64,000 bases of DNA, taken from the NCBI RefSeq assembly GCF_009828065.1, contig NZ_WTYK01000003.1, positions 310,001-374,000 on the forward strand. The letters run 5' to 3'. The notes under the pieces were generated by a model. That model was not told the origin of the DNA and ran no database searches. It was given only the letters and a program-made list of their open reading frames with translations. The DNA is from Croceibacterium soli (GTDB lineage Bacteria; Pseudomonadota; Alphaproteobacteria; Sphingomonadales; Sphingomonadaceae). Positions 43,931-50,824 of the stretch are shown here, one piece after another. Within the stretch, counting starts at the first letter, position 1; each line of letters begins with the position of its first letter. Both the position numbers and the translations under genes were made by a program.

Positions 43931-44671
43931 ATGAAAGCCACCCACACTCCGCTTGCCGGAAAGCGCATCCTCGTAACCGGCGGAACCACGGGCATCGGGC
44001 GAGCGACCGTGAAGATGCTGGTGGAGGAGGGCGCCCGCGTCCTGACGTTCGGCCGGCACCAGCCGGAGCTGGAGGATTCGCTGGCGAACGCGTCGGGCGG
44101 GGAGGGCGAAGTGTCGGGCTTCACCGCCGACAGCAGCACGCGCGAAGGCATCGAGCGCGTCTTCGCCGAAGTCGACGAGCGGCTCGGCGGCATCGACATG
44201 CTCGTCTGCTGCGCCGCCCTCGGGGCCGGCCCGCTGCACGAGGAGGACGAATGGCGCTACATCGTCGAGACGAACCTGCTCGGCTACCTCGGCTGCGCGC
44301 GCCAGTCGATCAAGCGGATGGAGACCTCCGGCGGCGGGCACTTGCTGTTCGTCGGCTCGATCAGCAGCACGATCAAGGCGCCGGGGGAAAGCGTCTATTC
44401 GGCCACCAAAGCCGGCATCGATGCTTTCGCAGAGACCCTGCGCAAGGAAATCTCCGAGGAGAAGAACATCAAGGTCTCGGTGATCCAGCCGGGCTCCGTC
44501 GGGAGCGATATGCAGGAGTGCACGATCGAGGAGCAGCGCGAAGCGATCGCCAACCACGAGATGCTCTATGCCGAGGAGATCGCCGAGGCGATCCTGTTCA
44601 CGCTCACCCGCTCGGAACGGTGCGACGTGGTGACCCTGAGGATCGAGCCCCGGGTGCAGAAGACGAGTTGA
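43931..44671 (+). CDS. SDR family NAD(P)-dependent oxidoreductase
   Basis: A 246-residue short-chain dehydrogenase. RILVTGGTTGIGRATVKML is the nucleotide-binding glycine motif, NNAG is replaced by CCAALGAG, and the catalytic pair is SVYSATKAGID (Tyr156, Lys160) with Ser in FVGSISS. The downstream PGSVGSDM is the usual PG motif. The substrate is unknown; the tight link to 41704 suggests a sugar or sugar acid. Start 43931 is the ATG 7 bases after that gene. Confidence 0.9.
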   Translation: MKATHTPLAGKRILVTGGTTGIGRATVKMLVEEGARVLTFGRHQPELEDSLANASGGEGEVSGFTADSSTREGIERVFAEVDERLGGIDMLVCCAALGAGPLHEEDEWRYIVETNLLGYLGCARQSIKRMETSGGGHLLFVGSISSTIKAPGESVYSATKAGIDAFAETLRKEISEEKNIKVSVIQPGSVGSDMQECTIEEQREAIANHEMLYAEEIAEAILFTLTRSERCDVVTLRIEPRVQKTS

Positions 44672-44705
44672 GCCTCTGCGGGGGTGGTTCGGTTGGGCGG
44701 GCCCG

Positions 44706-45058
44706 GGCCCTCATCCAAGCTTCGGTAGCCGGCAAGCCGGCAACCTGCGCTATCCTTCTCCCACGAGTGGGAGAAGGAGTAGTGCGCTGCCTCCAACTTC
44801 CTTCTCCCACCAGCTGGAGAAGGAGTAGTGCGCCGCCTCCAACATCCTTCTCCTAACAGTGGGAGAAGGAGTAGTGCGCTGCCTCCAACTTCCTCCTCCT
44901 ACCAGTGGGAGAAGGAGTAGTGTGCCGCCTTCAGCTTCCTGTACCCACGAGTGGGAGAAGGAGGATGGAGAGGGCGCGACCACTTCCTTCTCCCACTGGT
45001 GGGAGAAGGATACGAAGGCTTAGCGGCTCTGCCGCTTAGCCGCAGTTGGATGAGGGCC
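44706..45058. repeat. repeat element: 46-bp palindromic array bounded by 13-bp inverted repeats
   Basis: Six units start at 44754, 44800, 44846, 44892, 44938 and 44986: five at an exact 46-base period, the last at 48. Each unit holds a palindrome of the form CCTTCTCCCAC..GTGGGAGAAGG followed by a conserved GTAGTGCGCTGCCTCCAAC-like linker. The block is framed by perfect 13-base inverted repeats GGCCCTCATCCAA (44706-44718) and TTGGATGAGGGCC (45046-45058). It lies between the convergent 3' ends of the SDR and DUF2231 genes. It is not CRISPR, since the linkers are copies of one another. Confidence 0.92.
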
Positions 45059-45069
45059 GGCTCCCCGGA

Positions 45070-45531
45070 TCAGTGCTCTCGCTGATCCGAGACCCCCACC
45101 CGGTGGTGATAGACCAGATCGCCGCCGCGCCACCCGGAGAACGCCAGGATCGCCACGGTGGCGGCCGAAAGGATCAGCCCGGTCGATTCGATCGGATCCG
45201 CCACGTCGTCCATGCGCAGCACGAAGTTGACCAAGGCGAGGGTCACGGCGGCGAGATTGGCGAGCATGTGCTGCCAGGCGTGTGACAGCGCCCGAATGCG
45301 CTGGTCGCCGAAGAAGTCGATGAATCCGGCCACCGCCGCCAGCAGTGCGGTCACGATGCCGGAGCCGAGCAGGATCGCCGAAAGGGTCGCCCACCATCGG
45401 TCGTCCGTCTGAGTGAAGACGATGTCGCTGACCAGCGCGCCGATCAGGAAGGCGATCGGGAACGGGATCAGCATCGGATGAATGGGGTGGCCGGCCACCC
45501 GCGCTGTGCTTCTCGGATTTTCCAGGGTCAT
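45070..45531 (-). CDS. DUF2231 membrane protein
   Basis: A 153-residue protein with four membrane helices; GHPIHPMLIPFPIAFLIGALVSDI is the DUF2231 signature with its paired histidines, seen in putative heme- or quinone-associated membrane proteins. LLAAVAGFIDFFGD and SGWRGGDLVYHHRVGV follow, also typical. It carries no neighbour that fixes its role. Confidence 0.88.
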   Translation of the reverse strand: MTLENPRSTARVAGHPIHPMLIPFPIAFLIGALVSDIVFTQTDDRWWATLSAILLGSGIVTALLAAVAGFIDFFGDQRIRALSHAWQHMLANLAAVTLALVNFVLRMDDVADPIESTGLILSAATVAILAFSGWRGGDLVYHHRVGVSDQREH

Positions 45532-45597
45532 CGGCTGTTCTCCGCCTTGGGGCGAAGCTGGAACGAGGCAAAGCGCGGATGGGTCCGGCCGGACTGC

Positions 45598-46434
45598 TTA
45601 CCGGCCGAAGCTGAGCCCCAGCGTAACGCCGGCTCCGAGATCCGGGGCGCTTTCGCTGAGCCCTCCGGAGCCGTACAACCCGAGTGAAACGCCGCCGCCG
45701 ACCGCCGTGTTGACGCCGCCGAAGACCCGCTGCTCGTCCTCTACGGTATCGAGCGAACTCTCGGCGTAGCCATAGCCGACATGCGCGGTGGTGGCGCCGC
45801 CAAGGCGGAGAGAGGCGCCCGCGTGTCCGGACACGGAGTTCCTCAGCTCGAAGCCCTCGGGATCGCCAGGCATCGTGTAGGTGACGCCGACGAAGGGAGT
45901 GACCGGTCCGATCTGCTTCGCCAGGTCCGCGCCGACCGAGTAATCGGTCTCGCCGGTACCCAGGCCTTCGCTGGTGGAGGCCGTCGGCAGCTTCACGCCG
46001 CTGCGGACGCTGGCGATCACGCCTCGGCCGGAGAGATCATAGGCGAGGCCGAGGCGAAGGTCGCCGAGGCCCTCGCGCGTGGTGACGCCTGCCGGCCGGC
46101 TCGGATCGACCAGGATCGGCAGCCCGAGCGGACCGGTCGGCGGAATAACGTTCTCCGGCGCGGTAACCCGCACCCACGGCAGCTGCGCGCTCGCGTGGAC
46201 GCGCCCGGTCGAGGCCCGCACGGTTACCGGTATGGACAGTTTCTCGATGTCGGATCCGGTGCCGTAATCGCCCTGTTCGAAGTCGAGGCCGGTCGAAAGC
46301 TCGAACCCGGGGCCGCTCCGGTCGCGGACAGCGGGAGCGTCCTCCAGGTCCTGCGCCAGCAAGGGCGAAGGTGCGAGCAGGGCGGCGATAACAATGGCGT
46401 AGCGCAAGGCGGTTCTCCAGACGTTCGTTGGCAC
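45598..46434 (-). CDS. outer-membrane beta-barrel protein, phenol-MetA-deg-like transporter family
   Basis: A 278-residue exported protein (signal peptide ending PSPLLAQ). The mature chain is made of alternating strands: FELSTGLDFEQGDYGTGSDI, VRASTGRVHASAQLPWVRV, LGDLRLGLAYDLSGRG, SGVKLPTASTSEGLGTGETDYSVGADLAKQIG, and a C-terminal LGAGVTLGLSFGR. The phrase GLGTGETDYSVG and the strand pattern match transporters related to the MetA-pathway-of-phenol-degradation family. The substrate is unknown. It is divergent from the FixJ-like regulator across about 196 bases. Confidence 0.7.
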   Translation of the reverse strand: MPTNVWRTALRYAIVIAALLAPSPLLAQDLEDAPAVRDRSGPGFELSTGLDFEQGDYGTGSDIEKLSIPVTVRASTGRVHASAQLPWVRVTAPENVIPPTGPLGLPILVDPSRPAGVTTREGLGDLRLGLAYDLSGRGVIASVRSGVKLPTASTSEGLGTGETDYSVGADLAKQIGPVTPFVGVTYTMPGDPEGFELRNSVSGHAGASLRLGGATTAHVGYGYAESSLDTVEDEQRVFGGVNTAVGGGVSLGLYGSGGLSESAPDLGAGVTLGLSFGR

Positions 46435-46564
46435 TTACCTGCTGAAACGAATGGGAGCCGGCGCTTAATCCATCGCCCGATGATCGCCCGCAGCCGCTTT
46501 GCCCTGGCAGCGAAACGGTCTTGACCGCGTTCGCTTTCATTCCGACGGTGCCTGCGGCGACACC

Positions 46565-46574
46565 GTTCCGGAAC
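46565..46574. promoter_or_regulatory. perfect palindrome upstream of the FixJ-like gene
   Basis: GTTCCGGAAC in the gap between the divergent barrel-protein and regulator genes, 57 bases before the FixJ-like start. A regulator site is possible. A GGAAC motif inside it with CGGTT 16 bases on is only a poor EcfG promoter match. Confidence 0.25.
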
Positions 46575-46630
46575 AACTTGGGTTGGGGGGCGGTTTCGTT
46601 GGGACCATCATCAAGTACCTTGCGAGTTTC

Positions 46631-47254
46631 ATGAGCAAACCCAATCGCCGTGTTTACATCGTCGACGACGACTCCAGCGTTCGGCGTTCGATGCGGTTCG
46701 TTCTGGCGGCTGCCGGCTATGAGCCGCGGCCGTTCGCCTCCGGAGAGGACTTCCTCGAGGAACTCCCGCACCTGCAGCCCGGATGCGTTCTGCTGGACGT
46801 GCGCATGCCGCAGCTGAACGGCCTGCAGGTTCTGTCCACGGTGCGGGAGAGGGGCAACCGGTTCCCCGTCCTCGTGATCACCGGGCACGGTGACGTGCCC
46901 ACCGCCGTGGAAGCGATGAAGCTGGGGGCCGACGACTTCCTCGAGAAGCCGTTCGTCGACGATGTGCTGCTGCGCTCGCTCGAGACGCTGTCGGCGCGGC
47001 TCAACGAAGATGCCGAGCACGACCGCCGCCTGGCGGAGGCGAGCGAAAGGATCGCGCTGCTGACACAGCGCGAGCGAGAGGTGCTGCAGGGCCTCATCGG
47101 CGGCTACTCCAACAAGGAGATCGCCCTCAAGCTCTCGCTCAGCGTCCGAACGGTGGAGTCCTACCGCGCCGATCTGATGCGCAAGCTGGAGATGTCCTCG
47201 GTGGCGGACCTCGTACGCTTCGGGATCCTGCTCAACCTGCCACCGCTGGACTGA
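46631..47254 (+). CDS. FixJ-like response regulator (receiver plus LuxR-type HTH)
   Basis: A 207-residue regulator. The receiver shows VYIVDDDSSVRRSM, the phosphorylated Asp56 in LLDVRMPQLNG, and DDFLEKPF with the conserved Lys; the output HTH is LTQREREVLQGLIGGYSNKEIALKLSLSVRTVESYRADL, located near residues 143-182. The layout is that of FixJ. Its stop lies inside the end of the convergent FixL-like kinase gene (23-base overlap), which makes the kinase its probable partner. ATG 46631 follows the reading pattern MSKPNRRVYIV. Confidence 0.93.
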   Translation: MSKPNRRVYIVDDDSSVRRSMRFVLAAAGYEPRPFASGEDFLEELPHLQPGCVLLDVRMPQLNGLQVLSTVRERGNRFPVLVITGHGDVPTAVEAMKLGADDFLEKPFVDDVLLRSLETLSARLNEDAEHDRRLAEASERIALLTQREREVLQGLIGGYSNKEIALKLSLSVRTVESYRADLMRKLEMSSVADLVRFGILLNLPPLD

Positions 47255-49484
47255 GCTCCTCGCCCGCTGGCGCTGCCCGCAAGGTGAAGGCGAAAACCGC
47301 GCCGCCGCCCGGGCGGTTCTCGGCCCAGATCTTTCCGCCGTGCGCCTCGACGATCGTCCGGCAGATGCTCAGCCCTACGCCCAATCCGCCCGGCTTGGTC
47401 GAGGCGAATGCCGAGAACAGGCGGTCGACGATATCCGGACGGACACCTTCGCCGCGGTCGTTCACGCGGATCACCACCTCGCCCGCCTGCACTTCGGCAG
47501 TGATGCCGATGTTCTTTCGTTCGCTGTTGGCCACGGCTTCCGCGCTGTTGCGGAGCAGGTTGAACAGGACCTGCTGCAGCTGGACCGGATCGGCCATCAC
47601 CTCCACGTCCGCAGGGACGTCGGTCGAGACCGTGATGCCGGCCGCGTGGGGAGCGGGGATTGCCATCCTCAGGGCCGCCCCGACGGAATCGAGCAGCGGA
47701 ACCGGGTGCATCTCGGCGGTGCCGTGTTCGACCATCCGGCGGACCCTGCGGACGATCTCGCCAGCGCGGGTGATCTCGGCCTGCGCCTGACGCAGCCCGT
47801 CCTTCACCTCGGCGGAGTCGAGAGGCTCGCCGGCGTCGATCATCCGCCGCGCGCCCAGGAGGTAGTTTCCGGCCGCGGTCAGCGGCTGGTTGATCTCGTG
47901 AGCGAGGGTGGAGCCCATCGTCTCCATGGCGCTGATCCGCGAGATGTGGACCAACTCGGCCTGCAGCCTGTTGATCCGCTCCTGCGCCTCCACACGCTCG
48001 GTGATGTCGGACATGGCGCCAATCATGCGGACGACGTTCCCCGCTTCGTCCCGCAATAGGAAGCCGCGGTCGAGTATGCAGCCATAGGAGCCGCTTGCGC
48101 GCAGGAAGCGGTATTCGGATTCCCACCGCTGCTCCGCGCCTTCGGCAAAGCGCGCGAGGCTGTTCACCACCGCTTCGCGGTCGTCCGGGTGGATGCGTTC
48201 GTGCCACCAGTCGAATCCCTCGCCAGGCGATTCTCCGGTTAAGCTGGCGGAAGAACTGCTCCACACGATGGTGTCGCGCACCAGATCCCATTCCCAGATC
48301 GCATCTCCCGTGGCCAGCGCGGCGAGGCGGAAGCGCTCCTCGCTTTCGCGCAGGGCCTGCTCGTTCCGAACACGTTCGGAGATGTCGCGGGAGATGGCGA
48401 TCACGCCCTTGGTGACGCCGTCTCGCTGCCAGGGCACCTTGATCGTCTGGAAGGTACGGATCCCGTCGGGGGTAGGGACTTCCTCTTCGATCATCAGGCG
48501 CTGCCCGGTCCTGATGACTTGCTGGTCCTGCTCTTCGAAGCGCCTGGACAGTTCCGGGAACTGGGCCCCGCCCGCCTGGCCTGCGGAGACGCCGAAATCC
48601 TCGGTCATCTTCTTGTTCGCCAGGACGACGCCGCCCTGGGTGTCTTTCACGAAGATCAGGTCCTCGGCACCGTCGATCACCCCTCGCAGCAGCGTCTGCG
48701 TGTCCGCCGCCTTCTGGCGCGCTTCCACCTCGTCGGTAATTTCCCGGGCGACGACGATCGTGGTGGGCTCGTTCGTTTCGCTATGCCGGACGAAGGAAAT
48801 GGCGACCGAACACCAGACGACTTCTCCATTGGGCCGGACGTATCGCTTCTCGAGGTAGAACGGAGTTTCCGACTGCGCATGCCTGTTCAGGAGGCCGACG
48901 TTCCCCGGAATGTCGTCCGGATGGGTGAACGCCTCCATGGAGAGGCCGTCGAGTTCCTCCCGGGTTCGCCCCAGGATCTTGCAGAACCGATCGTTGATGA
49001 CGATCAGCCGATGGTTCTCGGCATATTGCATGATCCCGACGCCGGCCCGGCTAAGCACGGTATCGAGTTCGTTGTGCCGGCGAAGCAGCTCTTCGGCCGC
49101 CCTGCGCTGCTTGGTGATGTTGCGGAAGTAAACGACGAGGAGCGCCCCGAACGGTACCAGATCGACATCGTACCAGGCTGCGGACGGGGAGGCCGAGAGT
49201 GCCTCGAAAGCCTCGCTCTTCCTGGTCGCCGCTACTCTGCGGAGCGCTGATTCCGTCTTGGTCCCGATCACGTACGGGAACGCTTCCCACACCGACGACC
49301 CCAGCAGGTCCCGGTCACCCAGTTCCGCGATCGCCTGGGCATTGAGGTAAGCGATGCGCCAGTCCGCATCGAGAACCATCACACAGTCGCTCGTCGCGTC
49401 CAGCAGCTCGAGTGGAAGCGCTGTTCCCTGGCCGGCAGGCTCGTCCGCCGACTGTTCCGTGGGTCGCCGGGCTGGTTCGGTCAT
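47232..49484 (-). CDS. multi-PAS sensor histidine kinase, FixL-like
   Basis: A 750-residue cytoplasmic kinase with four PAS domains in series (residues about 28-130, 140-265, 270-385, 395-510), each closing with an ITxxxxA-type linker, then HisKA with STLAHEINQPLTAAGNYL (His529) and a HATPase (NLLRNSAEAVANSERKNIG, GLGVGLSICRTIVEAHGG). The NQPL phosphorylation site is that of the FixL/DctB group. No obvious heme-ligand His pattern is seen in the PAS domains, so the signal need not be oxygen. It overlaps its probable regulator partner convergently. Confidence 0.92.
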   Translation of the reverse strand: MTEPARRPTEQSADEPAGQGTALPLELLDATSDCVMVLDADWRIAYLNAQAIAELGDRDLLGSSVWEAFPYVIGTKTESALRRVAATRKSEAFEALSASPSAAWYDVDLVPFGALLVVYFRNITKQRRAAEELLRRHNELDTVLSRAGVGIMQYAENHRLIVINDRFCKILGRTREELDGLSMEAFTHPDDIPGNVGLLNRHAQSETPFYLEKRYVRPNGEVVWCSVAISFVRHSETNEPTTIVVAREITDEVEARQKAADTQTLLRGVIDGAEDLIFVKDTQGGVVLANKKMTEDFGVSAGQAGGAQFPELSRRFEEQDQQVIRTGQRLMIEEEVPTPDGIRTFQTIKVPWQRDGVTKGVIAISRDISERVRNEQALRESEERFRLAALATGDAIWEWDLVRDTIVWSSSSASLTGESPGEGFDWWHERIHPDDREAVVNSLARFAEGAEQRWESEYRFLRASGSYGCILDRGFLLRDEAGNVVRMIGAMSDITERVEAQERINRLQAELVHISRISAMETMGSTLAHEINQPLTAAGNYLLGARRMIDAGEPLDSAEVKDGLRQAQAEITRAGEIVRRVRRMVEHGTAEMHPVPLLDSVGAALRMAIPAPHAAGITVSTDVPADVEVMADPVQLQQVLFNLLRNSAEAVANSERKNIGITAEVQAGEVVIRVNDRGEGVRPDIVDRLFSAFASTKPGGLGVGLSICRTIVEAHGGKIWAENRPGGGAVFAFTLRAAPAGEELSPAVAG

Positions 49485-49496
49485 GGATGCTGTTCT

Positions 49497-50003
49497 CTAC
49501 GGCGACAGGTGGGTTGAGAGCGCTTGTACCGGCTTTAGCAGCATTTCGTGAAGCAATATGGCGATCACGGTGCAGCCGCCGAGTGCGAACGCGATCCCGG
49601 CGACGAACTGTGTCGCGCGCGATACGAGCCGGTAGTGCGCTGCCCGGTCGGTTCCGGGCGAGGGGCTGGGGCTCGGGTCTGACCGGCGGGCCTCCTTGGC
49701 GGCACGGTGCCCCTTCGCCAGGCCATCCTTGTCGATGGTGTTGCGGCTGTGAAAGCCGAGTTGCTTGTCCTTGCGCCAGACGATGCGCCCCAGGACCGAG
49801 ACGCGGCCGACCGACACCTCGACCGTGACGCCGACGTTGGGCGCCTCGTTGGTTTCGATGAGCATTCCGCGGGAGGAGACGTTCCTGATGCGGACGATAC
49901 GCTCCTGGCCGCCACCGCGCAGCAGGGCGTTCAGCAGAACCGGACTTCTGGGTTCGCGCGGCTTGGGCCTGACGAAGCCGCTTTGCCCTTCAGGTCGCGT
50001 CAC
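49497..50003 (-). CDS. PilZ domain protein with C-terminal membrane span
   Basis: A 168-residue protein: PilZ-type RxxxR..(N/D)xSxxG, seen as ERIVRIRNVSSRGMLIETNEAPNVG (residues about 35-58) with the GRIVWRKDKQLGFHS second part, so c-di-GMP binding is likely. A Ser/Pro-rich linker and a C-terminal helix (FVAGIAFALGGCTVIAILLHEML, residues about 132-154) anchor it to the membrane. It is 12 bases upstream of the kinase gene start in the minus direction, and could be co-transcribed with it. Confidence 0.8.
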   Translation of the reverse strand: MTRPEGQSGFVRPKPREPRSPVLLNALLRGGGQERIVRIRNVSSRGMLIETNEAPNVGVTVEVSVGRVSVLGRIVWRKDKQLGFHSRNTIDKDGLAKGHRAAKEARRSDPSPSPSPGTDRAAHYRLVSRATQFVAGIAFALGGCTVIAILLHEMLLKPVQALSTHLSP

Positions 50004-50072
50004 GGGCCGTCGTGTCCCGGGCCGTTTGCGCCCGCGGCTGCGTGGTGTCGGCGGAGAGCAAATGCGGCCGGA

Positions 50073-50261
50073 TCATCGCGCCGGCGCAACCGGTTCCGGC
50101 GCAAGGCTCCGGATGTAGGTCTCGCCCCGCCACAGCTCTGCGTGCAGATGCCCGGCTATGCTGCGGAAGCGTTCGACAGCGCTCTCGTCGGCCCCGGCGA
50201 ATTCCATCGACGCCACCGGCTGCTGCGCCTCTGGATGCTTGAATATCAACCGGTACCGCAC
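50073..50261 (-). CDS. small hypothetical protein
   Basis: A 62-residue frame starting with GTG at 50261 preceded by GAGGGA. The product, VRYRLIFKHPEAQQPVASMEF then ERFRSIAGHLHAELWRGETYIRSL, has the look of a compact alpha/beta protein but matches no family I can name. An upstream ATG at 50306 would add 15 residues. Coding potential is moderate. Confidence 0.4.
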   Translation of the reverse strand: MRYRLIFKHPEAQQPVASMEFAGADESAVERFRSIAGHLHAELWRGETYIRSLAPEPVAPAR

Positions 50262-50824
50262 TGTCGCTCTTCCCTCGCAAACGGAGAGAAGGAGGGAGCC
50301 AACCATCAGGGCAAAATGGACGGCTCAGGGGCTGTTCGGTTTACCCCCGCCTCCTTCGTAAGCCCGGAGTAACCGGCGCCCTCTTCCGACATGCCGAACC
50401 GGCTGAGGGTAGTATTACGGGCGAATGGCGATCGCCTGCGTATCCGCCCGGGCAGACTGCCCGGTGCTTTGGGTGAGCGCAGTGGCATCGGGGTTGAAGC
50501 TAGGCTCTCCTGGAGCCCTTGATGGGCATGCGCCGAAGGGAAGCGCAGCGCCAGAAACCGTCCGTCGGGACAGCGGACGATTGCTTCCGCCGATCGGAAA
50601 CAACCGGTTCCCAGGCGGTTACAAGGCCGAACAATACCCGTTACCAGCCGTGAATTGCAGCCACGAAGCACCAGCCCGCGAGCGGATGTGGTTTCTTCTC
50701 GAGAACAGATCACTATGTCACTGTTTGCCCGCCTCCGGATTGTCGAGACGGATGCCGAAACGATGGACCGAGAGGTAAACTCAATGACGCTCAAGCCCAG
50801 CCGACCACCGATCGACGCTCGTCT
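50262..50824. other. long intergenic region upstream of the HWE kinase
   Basis: About 560 bases between a divergent small gene and the hybrid kinase. No frame has convincing composition; the best (50425-50778, plus) lacks family-like sequence and a ribosome binding site. A GGAAAC..GGTT pair at about 50597 is a weak stress-promoter match. Its length suggests regulatory content or an undetected RNA. Confidence 0.4.

Noticed and set aside
44754-45010. CRISPR array
   Set aside because: The 46-base period includes both the palindrome and the linker, which are copies of one another; there are no unique spacers and no cas genes.
46570-46600. EcfG promoter before the FixJ-like gene
   Set aside because: GGAAC is present, but CGTT is 22 bases away and the correctly spaced match is CGGTT, outside the consensus.
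50425-50778. A 117-codon frame before the HWE kinase
   Set aside because: No ribosome binding site, no family similarity and atypical codon pattern.
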